Shown here one piece after another: positions 31,829 through 43,919 of a stretch of DNA of 64,000 nt. The position numbers and the translations under genes were made by a program. Numbering within the stretch: the stretch's first letter is position 1; each line of letters begins with the position of its first letter. The notes beneath the pieces are model-generated. The model saw only the letters and a program-made list of their open reading frames with translations. It made no database searches and was not told the DNA's origin. The stretch comes from Neoarius graeffei. Taxonomy: Eukaryota; Chordata; Actinopteri; Siluriformes; Ariidae. The stretch spans positions 81,096,702 through 81,160,701 of the forward strand of contig NC_083582.1 in NCBI RefSeq assembly GCF_027579695.1. The letters are read 5' to 3'.

Positions 31829-33300
31829 ACTCCACCCAGTTAGAGGACATCAGATCCAACCTCATACCTGATGACTTATGCATCTCTTTCCCCACCACTG
31901 ACGTAGTGAGGGCCCTTAAGAGGTCTAAGGTTAACAGTGCACCTGGAGCCGATAACGTCAGTGGCCGGGTCCTTAGATACTGTGCGGACCAGTTAGGGAG
32001 TGTTTTCCAGAAACTGTTTCAGACCTCCATCAACACAGGAACTGTCCCCAAATGTTGGAAACACTCAACAATTGTCCCCATTCCCAAGAGAAGCCCCCCC
32101 ATGGCCCTGAATGATCTGTGCCCAGTGGCCCTCTCCTCCCAGGTGATGAAGGCTATGGAGAGGTTTGTCAGGCAATACATTCTCACTCTGACCAATTCAC
32201 AACTTGATCCGCTCCAATTTGCATATCAAAGCCATAAAGGTGTCAACGATGCCAAAGCCTTCATCATCGACACTATCCACAGACACCTGGAGCTTCCCAA
32301 TACCTCCGCCAGACTCCTGTTTGCAGATTTCTCCTCAGCCTTTAATACCCTGCAACCAAATATTCTGGCAGAGAGACTCCACCGGAACTTCAACATGAGC
32401 AGCCAGCTCATCCTCTGGATCCTGGACTTTCTAACCAACTGAACCCAGCGTGTCTGGATTAACAATAACCTGTCTGATCTCCTCACCACCTCCACTGGCT
32501 CCCCACAAGGCTGTGTGCTTTCTCCGCTGCTTTTCATTCTGTACACTGATGAGTGCAGATCAACGTACCCCAACTGTCACCTGGTTAAGTTTGCTGATGA
32601 CACAGTTCTCTTGTCCCTCCTGTCTGGCCCTTCCCTCCATCATGGACCCGCTCTTCAGCAGTTCGTAGAGTGGTGTGACTCTTCCTGCCTGGAGTTGAAT
32701 GTTAGTAAAACTAAGGAGATGGTGGCGACCTTCTCCAGCAGCCAAAGGGAACTGGCGGCGGCTGTCACCACCATGGTCCACGGTTTTCCGGTTGAGACAG
32801 TTGAGGAATGTAAATACCTGGGAACCATTCTGGACTGCCAACTGAGGTTCTCTTCCAACACAGAAGGGATCCTAAGGAAGTGTCATCAGAGGATGTACCT
32901 ACTAAGGAAACTGAACTCTTTTTCTGTCAGTCAGAACATCTTGTTGACATTCTATTATACATTCATTGAAAGTGTTTTAGCTTTTTCTATATGCTGTTGG
33001 TATTACTCCATTACTGTACAGGACAGGAACTGCCTGCATAATATTGTCAAGGTGTGTTCTAAGATTATTGGATTTCCTGCTCGCCACCTGAATACGGTGT
33101 ATGAGCAGCAGGCTAGCGGCCTGGCTTGTCGAATTCTTAAGGACTCGACTCATGCTTTGTTCCCGGCATTTGAGCAGCTGCAATCTGGTTGCAGGTTCCA
33201 CTGTCCGGCCTGTAAGACCCAGAGGAGGAGAGCAACCTTTGTTCCAAGTGTTATTCTCCTCCTGAACTCTAAGAAGTCTAAGACAGTTACAATAACTTAA
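31829..33300 (+). pseudogene. Reverse transcriptase of the CR1/Rex1-like LINE
   Basis: Frame 1 runs through ALKRSKVNSAPGADNVSGRV, LLFADFSSAFNTLQPN, GSPQGCVLSPLLFILYTDEC and the catalytic LVKFADDTVLL to the C-terminal VPSVILLLNSKK. The only in-frame break is TGA at 32440, in the context LDFLTN-stop-TQRV, where the family usually has arginine; CGA to TGA decay fits. The endonuclease and start of the RT are missing by 5' truncation. The 3' UTR follows from 33301. Confidence 0.85.
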
Positions 33301-33493
33301 GTCTTCTGTACAATACTCTAGTGCAATATCACATGTCCTGATGTGCAATATTACAATATTACCTTGTCACTTTAACTACAATGTCACTCTAATCATATTG
33401 TCATTTTAATTTTATCCACGCGTCATTTTATTTATTTGCCATATTTTATCTGCTGCCTTTTTTTTTTTACTTTGTTACTGGCAACAGGCCTGC

Positions 33494-35202
33494 GGTGGGT
33501 GCAATCAGTTAATTATTGAAATTAAGTGATCAATCTCGTTAAATCAGTCTCATTAAATTTTGAAGGTCAATAATTAAAATGAATCAATCCCATTGAATCG
33601 TTTAATTTGACTCATACCATAGAATCAGTCTCATTCAGTGAATCATTTAGTGAATCGTTCAATGAATCGTTTAGTGAATCATTTGGTGAATCATTCAATG
33701 AATCATTTAGTGAATCATACCATTAATCCTGGTGCTTAATAATAAATTACCAAACAGCTAAATTATGGTATATTTCCAAATTATTACGATCACTTACCAT
33801 ATTACATAACATACGCACCCTTTTTGAATTCTTTGAGAAGATTGGGGACTTCAGATGTTGTTCACCAACAAGATGAATACACACAGCTTTGATAATAAAT
33901 GAATTTATTATACAAAGATTAAAAAAAATGGATAATCAATATATACAAGCAGTGAGGTGTATATACATGTGTGGTGTGTGTGTATGGCCTAGCTTGTGGC
34001 TAGCTAAAACAGTGTGTGTGTGTGTAGGACTTGACCATGTGTTTAGCCTCGTGTAGCTAACTACACGTGGTGGAGGCCTAGATTAGCCTTGTGTTGCTAG
34101 TGTGTGTTTGCTAAAGGCCCTATGGCCTAGCTAAAGTGTGTCTGTTAGGCCTGGTGAGGCCTACTGAGCACGTGTTGCTAAAGACAAGGGTATTAGCCGT
34201 AGCTAACTAAAAGCTGGCTTGTGGATTTCTAGCTGAGGTGTGGTTTATCAGGCCTGATGGCCTGCTGAGCACATGGTAGGCCTTGATTAGCTTTGTGTTG
34301 CTAAGCAGACAAAAGGGGAGCTGTAGCTAACCCACTAGCTCATAACCATACTGAATCCACTGAAATCTTAATGAGATCAAGATGTATAATAATGAAATTA
34401 TAATGTTAGTAAGAATGAGAGAGAGAGAAGCATGCGCAGCCTATCTATTAAACAATTGAGAGAACATAGAACCAAAATAAATCAACACGCTGCGTGTCTA
34501 ACAGTGTAATGAATAAACCTGGGTTTAAATTCACACCATTTCAAATAAAAGCAAATTCCTAAGACTATCCTAATTATGCCCAAATGCCAAAATCTTACTT
34601 AATCCTGCCTTTAGCAAGATATGAAGAACTATTCGCCGGTGTAGTCTCGGGCCTCGCCGTGGGAGCACGTGAGCTGCTCGTGATGGAGGCGTAGAAACTT
34701 TCGGGTCCAGCGGAGCACTTGGGTGGTTCCCGTGGAAAGCAGAGGATTCTTGGTCCGAACCTCAGCGTTCGTGAGGAAAAGTCTCTGATCAGAATGAGAT
34801 GCACAGCGCTTTTGAGTTAAAAAGGATTCAATCGCTTCTCAACTTTTAACTGCCTGGGCTGCAGTCGTGACGTCACTTCTAATGCAAGTAAACCGGTTGT
34901 AACTCAGGTTGAGTTTAAAGATCGCGCGACTCTAGAGTTTACCTTTGCCAAGGGTAAGAAGATCGCGCTGAGTGATGGATCTTGCAAGAAAGAAGACGTC
35001 TTTTTGGGGTGGAGAGCGCGCCTCTTTATACATCCAGATTCATCGGAAGCCAGACGTGAGAGAGCAAGATGGAAGCGTTGTCCCATTGTTTTATGTTTCC
35101 TTGTATGATGACGTAGATGATCCCGCCCACGCGTGACGTAGGTCACACGGAAGTGGACTGGGAATTGTAGTTCTGACACAAGATGGCGGCATGATACCTA
35201 CA
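33494..35202 (-). repeat. Ty3 3' LTR
   Basis: 1709 bp, differing by eye from the other LTR at about five or six single bases and one 2-bp indel (GAGAGCGCGCC versus GAGAGCGCC). It contains an array of GAATCATTTAGT-like 12-bp units at about 33630-33725. A conserved 69-codon open frame in both LTRs is explained by LTR identity. Confidence 0.95.
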
Positions 35203-35216
35203 GTCCCCCTTTTGGT
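35203..35216 (-). other. Ty3 polypurine tract
   Basis: In element orientation, ACCAAAAGGGGGAC directly precedes the 3' LTR, the expected plus-strand primer site. Confidence 0.85.
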
Positions 35217-36048
35217 CTCAGGGGTATGACGGAGTCGTAGCACTGAGAGCACCGTATCGTATCATCGCCGTGTCCATAGTCCTTGAGGTAGACTTGTCCT
35301 GTGCAGTTCATGGTGTCCTGCGAAGACTGTGTAAACTTGTGAGTTCCAGTAAGACAGTTGGAGACAGAGGCATTTTGGGCATATCACTATGGGCATTTTG
35401 GGCATATATTCACTATCTAACTAACTAGATCAAAACCACATCAAAAAAATTAAACATGGAACATGAAACATGTAGTGTTTAATTTCTTATGCATAAAAAA
35501 AAACAAGAAAAGAGAAGAAATGAAGGAAGGAAAGAAGTATTAGTGTTTGGGTTGGCAAACCTAATCTTCTGGGAAGGTGATAGCAGTGGGTGGTCTGGCT
35601 AGAAAGCGTGCGCTACTGCGGCTAGCTGTCGGGGACACAGACCATCTTATCTAGCTAGGTGTGTAGTGTTATGTATGGGTTGCCTGGGCAGACCCAGTGG
35701 ATGTCTTTCGTGAAGGTGCACATCTCTAAGTTTTGTGGATTCACAAGAGTGAGGATAGCACTTCCAAGACTATATGCCAGGTGTATTTGCGATGAATACA
35801 CACTAGTAATAATAGCGGATTTTAGTATTTTATCTACCATGTTATACTGAAGGGTTATTACTTCATTGGGTTGGTGAAGTCTGACCGGGAATGTTAGTGT
35901 ACGCTTATGGTTGAGTGATGCGTACAAGCTAGGTGGACATGATGGGCCTAGCTATCGTCCACCCCCTTTTGGAGTGAGGACTGTTCAAAAGGTTTGATTC
36001 GATTATCATGGAAATCGATATGAAAGCGTTTGATTAGGCCTAGATGTC
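35217..36048 (-). other. Ty3 region between integrase and 3' LTR
   Basis: No recognised domain. A 90-codon minus-strand frame (35655-35927) and a short Cys-containing frame ending right at the LTR (about 35205-35390) could be remnants of a third gene. Nothing identifies them as an envelope. Confidence 0.35.
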
Positions 36049-36460
36049 CTAATGTGATACGCGACGGGGAATGGTTTTCCCACGATCGAAAGGTCTCGAC
36101 CAGGGTGGTAGGAACTTCTCTGAGATTCGGGCGTAGTAGGCTTTGTGTCCTTCTACTCTCGAATCGAGATTCTTTTGGGCACCTGTAAAGGTTGACTGTA
36201 GGTGGCGTTGTAGGTCGGCGACATATTGATGTGCAGTGTATGCAATCGCGACACTCATGGCCTCTGGTTTGTATAGGAGATGCGGGGGAAGAACCGACTC
36301 TCGCCCAGTCATCATCCCAAAGGGTGTGACTTCAGTGGCACAATGAGGGGTGGACCGGATGGCCCTTAGCACCAAGGGAAGTTTCACGTCCCAAATTTGA
36401 CCATGGTTTGTGATATACTCTCGCAGCATGCTCACAATGGTTTGAATGGCTCGTTCAGCC
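36049..36460 (-). pseudogene. Ty3 integrase C-terminal part
   Basis: It reads SMLREYITNHGQIWDVKLPL, then LRAIRSTPHCATEVTPFGMM, typical of Ty3 integrase after the catalytic Glu. The ERV broke the gene right beside the Glu (motif GQ-A-ER). The frame ends near 36049 without the usual chromatin-targeting extension. Confidence 0.85.
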
Positions 36461-36979
36461 TGTAATGGAAATTTCTAATAAACACTTCAGAACGCTAACA
36501 GTTGTCTTTTCAGTCATTTATTATAGTAGATCATATAAAAGATATATAAAATAGGAAAGGAAAGAGAAGAATAGAAGAAGACACCACTTCTGATGATGCC
36601 GAGAGTACGCGCACTCTGAGTTGTGTTTTAGGAATGTTATCTATTATACTCTGAAAGCATTCGCTCACTGCTTGTGTCTTCACGTGATTGGCTCAAGATT
36701 TTCTATGAAGCTTTGTTAGAGCGTGCACCTGGCGTGCGGGTGGATGCGTAGTTATGAGAACTCAGGCACCCTGCTTATCACCACCAAGGTCAGGAAAGGT
36801 GGTTACATCATGAGAAGATGCAAGCTAGGATGAACTCAAGCACCCTGCTCATTACCACCAAGGCCACAGAAAAGCGATTACAACATAGGAAAAAACATCT
36901 TTCTCAGTATAGGCCACTTGAGCTCAACACACAGAAACACAGAGAATAATAATGTTCATCCATTAAAAATTCCCTCACA
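36461..36979 (-). repeat. ERV 3' LTR
   Basis: 519 bp, apparently identical to 43920-44438. In element orientation it begins TGTGAGGGAA and ends CCATTACA. Confidence 0.96.
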
Positions 36980-36993
36980 TTCCCCCCTTTTTA
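36980..36993 (-). other. ERV polypurine tract
   Basis: In element orientation AAAAAGGGGGGAA directly precedes the 3' LTR. Confidence 0.85.
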
Positions 36994-37204
36994 TCCTATA
37001 GGATAAATTACTAAAAGGAAAGAAAAGAACTGTACACAGTTTCAGTGATAAGAGTTCTCAGAGAGATTCAACTTAACACGTCATTGAGTGTACAGGGATA
37101 ATGCTAAGGCTGTTTTTATAAGACAGACATCTTAAATAAATGCTAGCAAGCCATATACATAGATCAGGAATAATAGAACAGGAAACAATCATAATGAAAG
37201 TGTT

Positions 37205-37560
37205 TTAAGTCAGGACTAGTTTCATGTCAACTGTGCTGATGTCATCGAACGGTGGGTTATAGTCTTCGTGTGAGTTTGGAGGCCAGTCAGGCAAGTCGTC
37301 TGAGTCTATTTTCACCATCTGGTAACCAATATTTGTCAGCTGCCTCTGAAACACAGACATACAACATTGACAGAAAACAGGGAGCAAACATAGCATCACA
37401 ATCGCTAAGCCCAGGACCAGTATGGTGGATAGAATCAGAGTCTTCCATCCACTGAACCAACACAATCAGCTGTCTTCAACTCCTCCATGTTCATCTGCTT
37501 ATGATTGTTCAGCAACCTTGCGCATCTTGTTCAGTGCCTCAATGATGTTACCGAGTTAAC
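37205..37560 (-). pseudogene. ERV envelope remnant (membrane anchor and tail)
   Basis: The frame has one strongly hydrophobic segment (ILSTILVLGLAIVMLCLLPV) followed by cysteines and an acidic cytoplasmic tail, as in a retroviral transmembrane subunit. A short upstream piece in another frame ends in a stop at about 37505. The surface subunit and the fusion and ectodomain parts are absent, so no entry function remains. Confidence 0.7.
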
Positions 37561-37673
37561 CCTTGCCCTTCTTGACGTGTATTGGTGCTCAGAGGGCGGG
37601 CACGCCCTATCAGCCCTCGTCCCACCTCACCGGGACTTGGAGGAAACTCAAAACCCTAAGACTTGTCTATCGG

Positions 37674-38858
37674 CTAGACACTGAAATACTCTTCCCTATT
37701 GAGGGTGCGTACGTGATTGATGTGATACTCGCACTGTTCCATGCAGTGATGCCTTTCTTCCTCACGAGCTTTAGTCAGCGTCTGGTCACTTAGGCCTTCC
37801 TTTTCCTCCTGCTCAGCCGGTTCAGGAACCCTCCTGCAGTGGCTAGCATGGATCCACATCACTCTGCCTGTGACTTTCACTGCCGTTGGGGTCGTGAGCA
37901 GGACCTGGAATGGGCCGTTCCACCGTGGCTTGTTCCACTTGGTTCGTCGGAAGTCCTTTACCACGATCCAATCCCCTGGTTGTAGATCGTGCAGAGGTCC
38001 CTCAGCGGGTTTGGGAAGTGCTTCTTTTACCTGTTTGTGGATAGATTTCAAAGCAGAGGACAACATTGCACAGTAATTCAACACTGCATCATCACACAGT
38101 GTGGTGTCCGGCAGTGTTCCTTGAGCTAGCCCTATCCCCGTGTTGGGTACTCGTCCAAACAGAATTTCGAATGGGCTTAACCCATGTTTAGGCCTAGTTT
38201 GCATCCTCATTTGTGTGAGTACTACAGGGAGGACCTTTGTCCATCCTAGCCCTGTTTCTGCACAAGCTTTGCTTAGTTTATTTTTAAGGGACCCATTTTC
38301 CCTCTCTACTGCTCCTGCACTGGCAGGATGATGGGCACAATGTTGTTTCAGGTCTATCCCTAGGAATGCTCCTATTTTCTTTAGGGCTGCATTAACAAAT
38401 GGTGTTCCACTGTCACTTGAGATTTTGCTAGGTATACCCCACCTAGGAATTACATCTCTCAGGAGTGCTTTGACTACCGCCTCTGAGTCTTGTTTAGCTG
38501 TGGGGAATACTTCTACCCATTTTGAAAACATGTCAACTATTACCAGGCAGTACCTTTTCCCTTCACTAGGTGTCAGTTCAATAAAGTCCATTTGGAGGTG
38601 ATCAAATGGTTTGTCTGGTATTGGGTGTGCTGCTTGAGTTAGTCTGATACCTTGACCTGCATTATGTTGTGCACATATCAAGCATTGCTTGCAAAATTTC
38701 GCAGCATAATTTGAAAACCCCTCTGTGAACCATCTCTTTGTTACTTCTGCTACCATCCCCCCTTTTGACACATGGGTGAGCCCATGTGCCAATTTTGAAT
38801 AGAAAGGGAACATGTATTTTGGTAGACAGGGACAGCCCGAGGGACAAACCCAGACCAA
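37674..38858 (-). pseudogene. ERV integrase
   Basis: It contains the zinc-binding end (CKQCLICAQHN), the core (DHLQMDFIEL, SSDSGTPFVN, GAVERENGSL) with a DD35E pattern, and a C-terminal domain (PGDWIVVKDFRRTKWNKPRW). The DDE domain looks intact as a frame. Its start is not joined in frame to the RNase H part, which ends in a stop at 38880. Confidence 0.88.
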
Positions 38859-38879
38859 GTTTGCAAGGATACAGCCTGC

Positions 38880-40484
38880 CTATTTCCAGACTCGTCTCTC
38901 GTCCTGGATGGCAGTGCTCTGAAGGTCCGCTAGCTGTAAACAAGGGGTAGAAGCCTGAGGAAAGGCAAGGTTAGAGGGTGAACTGGAAGCTGAGGCTGCA
39001 CACTTAGCTGCCACGTCCGCCCTGGCATTCCCTTGAGACACAAGATCAGTATTGTTAGTATGGGCAGCACACTTACACACAGCAATAGCTCTAGGGAGTA
39101 GAACAGCATCCAACAACTCAGAGACCAGTTTATGATGTGCAATGGGAGATCCTGTGCTAGTGAGAAAATTTCTATGTTTCCAAATGGTGCCAAAATAGTG
39201 CACAACGCCAAATGCATACCTACTGTCTGTAAAAATATTGACAGATTGCCCTGCCACCAATTTGCATGCCTCAATGAGGGCACAGAGCTCTGTGGCCTGT
39301 GCTGACAGGTTTGAGGGCAGACACGACGCCTTGAGGACCTCGTGATCTGAGACTATGGCAAAACCTACTTTGTTCTTTCCCATCTCTGGGTCTCTGGAGG
39401 CTGAACCATCCACATAGAGGATCATGTCTGGATTTTCCAAAGGGTCGCTCTTTAAGTCTGCCCTGGGGGAACAAAAATCATTAGTGAGAGCAACACAGTC
39501 ATGTGGCTCTCCATCGTCCTCTGTAGGGAGAAGAGAGGCAGGATTCAGAACAGTACAACGTTTCACAGTGATGTTAGGCATATCAAGTATGACTGTGTTA
39601 TACTTCAACCATCTCTGTGCTGACAAATGTGACGTCTTTTTCTCCAACAGAAGCAGGGAGACAGCATGTGGGACCAAAAGGGTGAGGTTAGAATACCCCA
39701 CAATATTTCTGGAGGCAGTTACCGCCTTTTCAGCTGCAGCAACTGCATGCAGGCAAACAGGAAATCCAGTCGCCACTGGATCCAGCCTGCTGGAGAAGTA
39801 GGCTACAGGTCTCAATCTATCCCCGTGTTTCTGCAAAAGAACAGAGGTCATAAAACCCTTCTTTTCATCGACAGTTTGAACAAATGGTTTATTGGGGTCA
39901 GGCAATCCCAGAGTGGGTGTGGTCTGCAGAGCGCTCTTTAGGGACGTCAGGCGTGTGCGGGACAGCCGCAGCATTGACTGCTTGCAGATCTTGGACAAAC
40001 CTCCACTCATCGGGCTGGGACGGTTTTCTTCCTTCTTAACTGGAAAAATAGGAGTGCGCACTGGAGAGTCCTGGCAAGGGACAATTACATCTGCCTTCAG
40101 CAACGAATCAAAGACCGGTTTTATACCTGCAGTTGCTTCTGGTTTGAGTGGGTACTGGGTCTGTTTAGGACTGAAATCTGATTTGGGGGTGATCACCACT
40201 GGTTCAGCATTCTTTATTAGGCCCACATCACGTTTACCCTTTGCCCAAACGGAATTTGGAACTCCCGCCAATTTGGGGTGCACCTCTGCTGGAGTTATGC
40301 CTGTGGAAACAGAGACAAACAGGCCACTATGGCTGGGGTCCCCAGGACCCTGGTCATCAGTGGCTAGTATTACGCTGTGCTTAACATGCACACACATAGC
40401 ATTACTGTTTGTAGACCCCAAGCCTTTGACAAAACAACACACTAGGGTCCTCTGTTTGGGACCATTCATTGCCATCGACTGCAC
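38880..40484 (-). pseudogene. ERV RT/RNase H with the RT core deleted
   Basis: The start has the N-terminal RT segment (QTQYPLKPEATAGIKPVFDS, VRTPIFPVKK). Near 40010 the frame jumps to the RT connection region (NKPFVQTVDEKKGFM), so the palm with the catalytic Asp pair is missing. RNase H follows with ILYVDGSASRD, ATELCALIEAC and IFTDSRYAFGVV. The frame stays open across the deletion. Confidence 0.88.
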
Positions 40485-41408
40485 ACTTCCTGACCCACTT
40501 CCCCACGTCTTTCCAATGGGTGGCTCGTGGCCTTGCTAATGAGACATGGGGAATAGAATTAATGATGTCTAAGAAATCATGTTGGCAGCAGTCAACCTCA
40601 TAGTCCTCTGTTCTGAGGCTGCTTATAACATGTTTGAGAACACTGCGATGAGCATTGATGCAGCTGTTTGGACAACGAGTAAAATGGACCTGCACAGCGC
40701 AATAATGTTTAGACCAATACATAGTTTGAGGGTCAATCTTTCACGTGCATGGGGGTCTGCAAACCAAGTCTTTTCAAACTCTACATCTTGACCTTGGTGA
40801 ACATGTGCTGTACAATGCAAATCTTCCTCTTTCATATAATCTGTGTCAACTGATGAGGTGTTCAAGTATGCGAGCTGTACAAGGTGTTTTGGAGTTTGTG
40901 TGAACTGATCTGAGCAGAGCTGCCAGACATACACATACAGGGGGCTTCCAAACCCATACTGCACACCGCACATTTCACTTACTTCAATAGTTAGTCCATC
41001 TGGAGTGGATGTGAGATTTACTTCTAATTTGCACATTAAATCACGTGCTAACAAATTTACTGGACATGTATGTGAGATGAGGAATGAGTGGGACGTAACT
41101 ATTCCTCCCTCGCTTTTACATGGGAGGTTGACTGAGAAAGTTTCGGTTACAGGTCGTCCTGAGATGCCCATCGTCTGAATAGAATTTGAGCTGAGCGGTG
41201 GGTCTACTGGAAGTACCCCATGTTGTATCACTGAGTGTGCTGCTCCAGAATCTACTAGAAAGGCTAACACATGCCCACACACAGTGAGGGGCATACAAGG
41301 GAGTTTAGAAAAGGGAGTAGTTGTGTATTTTAACAAACTTAATGCAACTTCAGGTGTATCTATCTGGACTGGTGTATCGGGCATTTCTGTGTAGTCTTGC
41401 TGTTGCAT
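40485..41408 (-). pseudogene. ERV protease and linker
   Basis: An aspartic protease motif AFLVDSGAAHSVI lies at about 41230-41268, followed by CPVNLLARDLMCKL. The linker to RT continues in another frame (40402-40722, CINAHRSVLKHVISSLRTED), so at least one frameshift separates protease from RT. Confidence 0.85.
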
Positions 41409-42807
41409 GCAGGTGCTGCTACTAATGTGTTTAACGTTATGTGAATGCTCCTGTCTATGTGTATGTGTATCATCAGGTGTGTGTGTTTGTTACCTCCCCT
41501 GTTCTCTGTGTGGGGCCCGTTCCCGGAGTCTGCCCATCAGTCTGCTTTGCTGTACTCCTCACGGGGCTTCTGCCTGTTACTGTGGAGACAATTTCGAGCA
41601 ATGTGTCCCTTTTGATTGCAGTTGTAGCAGGTTGCACCTTTTATCCAGGACGAGTCACTCCAGGTTGTCCTGTCTCTGCCCTTACTTCAACCTCTTCCTC
41701 CTCTTGTTCCTTTTTCTCCAGGCTGAACAGTCTGGAAAGAGTGAGAGTGGCAGCGTGTAGATCTTGGTCTCTTTGTGTCGACTTTGTCTTCTCCTTCTCT
41801 TTCAGCAGCTTTTCTGCATGCACAGCGTACTGCTCGATCTTGGTGAGGCTCAGGAGTGCCCTCCACTGCAGCCAGGTTCACGGGTCTGGTCAGGCCACTG
41901 TTTTCTCGTGCGTGGCGGTGAGACGGGTGAGAAATGCTGACACCACTTCTCCATCTTCTTGCTTACACATACTGATCTTAGTCATGTCTATGTTCAAAGG
42001 AAAAGCACTATCCAGACGAGCACAGAGAGCAGTGATGGTATCTCTATACTCACTATTGCCAGCCGTGCTCCAGTCTGGTGTAGTCATTCGCTGGTCAGCT
42101 TCCGGCCACTCTTTGGAAACTTTGTTCCAATCTATACCCATCTTGGTCATGATTAGGCAGCGAAGTTCATGGGTGGTCGGTCGGAATTTTCTGCAAAATA
42201 TCAACAGTTCGTTACCAAATCTCTTTCCTCCTACCTCTCTCACATTGGGAAGAGAAGCCATGCTTTCCTTGATATCAGCTGTCATCCAGGGTCTGTGGAC
42301 TAAAAGCACGCCATCAGCTCCAGCCACTTCCACCATTGGAAGATGAAGAACTTCACACTTTAGGTTACAGCCTTGTGGACCCACTGGTGAGCACGTGGTC
42401 AGGTCCAGGAGAGTATCTTTTCCATCGCCATATGTAAGACCGGATCTCATGTGTGATGGAGAAGCGAGGGGAGGTGCTGATGCTGGAGGCAGCTGGTAGG
42501 CTGGGGGAGATTCCAGAGGCTCAGTTTTTTCCTTCGTCTCAACTTCTCCCCTTCTCTGTGGGTGAGGCGCTTGTGGGAATGATGCTCCGCCTTGCTGAGG
42601 AGGCAGTGTGTGTCGGGGTGGTGGGGCAGACTCCAGGTCAGGGTCCATCTGAAATTTCAAACACTGAGAAGAGGGTGAGAGCCCTGCCTGTCGTTTCTCT
42701 CTTTTGTACTCTCTCTTAAGTGTTTCTTCTTTCCATGCAGAAAACGCCCTCCAGTCCCCTAAGAACTTAACATTATCTGCAGACTCTTCTTTTTCCTTCT
42801 GTTTCAA
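41409..42807 (-). pseudogene. ERV gag, frameshifted
   Basis: The main frame (41890-42807) has a Pro-rich stretch and a capsid-like region (WMTADIKESMASLPNVREVG, PEADQRMTTPDWSTAGNSEY). It stops at 41890. A CCHC zinc knuckle C-x2-C-x4-H-x4-C lies at 41588-41629 in another frame. The upstream matrix-like part (FMKSSYGEDYLAQFDIWVKD) near 42830-42960 is out of frame with the rest because of a one-base shift near 42815. Confidence 0.82.
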
Positions 42808-43897
42808 CTTTCTTCTAACTGTCCTATCTGCCTGGGACTAAAACTGCCCTTTTCAGGGAATCCTAAGTCCTTTACCCATATATCAAACTGTGCCAAATAA
42901 TCCTCGCCATACGAGGATTTCATAAACTGGATGTTTGGGCTGTCATAGGAACAGCCAATTCTTATTATAGCACATGTAGCTTCACACTTACTTGCTTTTT
43001 CTTTTCTTTCCCTAACTTACTGTTTCTGTTCCTCATTGTACACTGTTATATCAATAGGTTATGACAACAATGGCTGAGTTTTTTTTTTCTCAGAATCACA
43101 AGAAGAGCAAGTTGGACTATGTCCAAAAATGCAACACAATAATCTTTTAGGTGTGTTCTTATTAGTAAACAATTTATCTGACATTTGCCTTAAACCAAAG
43201 TAGGTATCATTTAGCACAACAACCTCAAAGACAACTCGCGCATGTGTACAAAAGCTGTTTCTCTGTTTCAGAATTTGGAGGAGGACAGTACTCTGTTGAT
43301 TCATCAATATTTTGCGTGCACACCGGTGTGTCTTTGCGTTTTCGCGATCGAACCTCTCTATCCCGTTCCCCAGACGGGCCAGTTGTTCACACAGAACAAA
43401 GGGAGCAAGATTCAATTCCCACGAATTGCTGAACGTGAATCCGTCGAAACACGCACCCGTACTTCCCCTCCTCAAGTAGGCGAGCGATTACCCAGTCGTC
43501 ACTTAGGCGGATAATTCTCTAACACAACCCAATAAACTACTCGCAGTTTATTGTCTCAAAATTGTGTTTTATCCGTTGTCTGCAAACATATTGATGGTAC
43601 CACAGTTTAGCAGTCCTCCTGGGCTCGGACAAACTTCTGTCCGTCTCTTATATCAGTCTTCCTTGACTGGGACAATCTTTGTCCATCTCTTATATCATTC
43701 TTTAAATACTAGGACAAATCTCTGTCCATTTCTTGTATCATTCTTTAAATACTGTTTCCACTAATTTCTTTACACAAGAATGCAAAGTTATCACTTACTG
43801 GTTCGGTGAGCCCTGATGGCCTGGTCTCTCGTCCGAGTTCTCAGCTCCGCACCGTAGCCTTGGGAGTGTTCCGTCGTCCGAGGATCAGACGCATAGG
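42808..43897 (-). other. ERV leader and gag 5' region
   Basis: It includes the out-of-frame matrix-like segment at 42830-42960 and otherwise unrecognised leader. About three imperfect 50-bp units at 43620-43755 share GGACAA, TGTCC and TTATATCATTCTTTAAATAC. A packaging signal would be expected here, but no structure is evident. Confidence 0.55.
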
Positions 43898-43915
43898 GCC
43901 CACCCAGGGGACGCC
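43898..43915 (-). other. ERV primer binding site, tRNA-Asn-like
   Basis: Next to the 5' LTR the plus strand reads CCACCCAGGGGACGCCA. This resembles the 3' end of tRNA-Asn (CCACCCAGGGACGCCA) with one extra G. tRNA identity is from memory. Confidence 0.6.
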
Positions 43916-43919
43916 AAAT

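Noticed and set aside
34595-34804. A 69-codon frame conserved between 34595-34804 and 48453-48662
   Set aside because: Both lie at the same place in two nearly identical LTRs, so conservation is due to LTR duplication; the product resembles nothing known to me.
41441-42346. A 301-codon plus-strand cysteine- and serine-rich frame
   Set aside because: It lies antisense to ERV gag and shows no protein-like family pattern.
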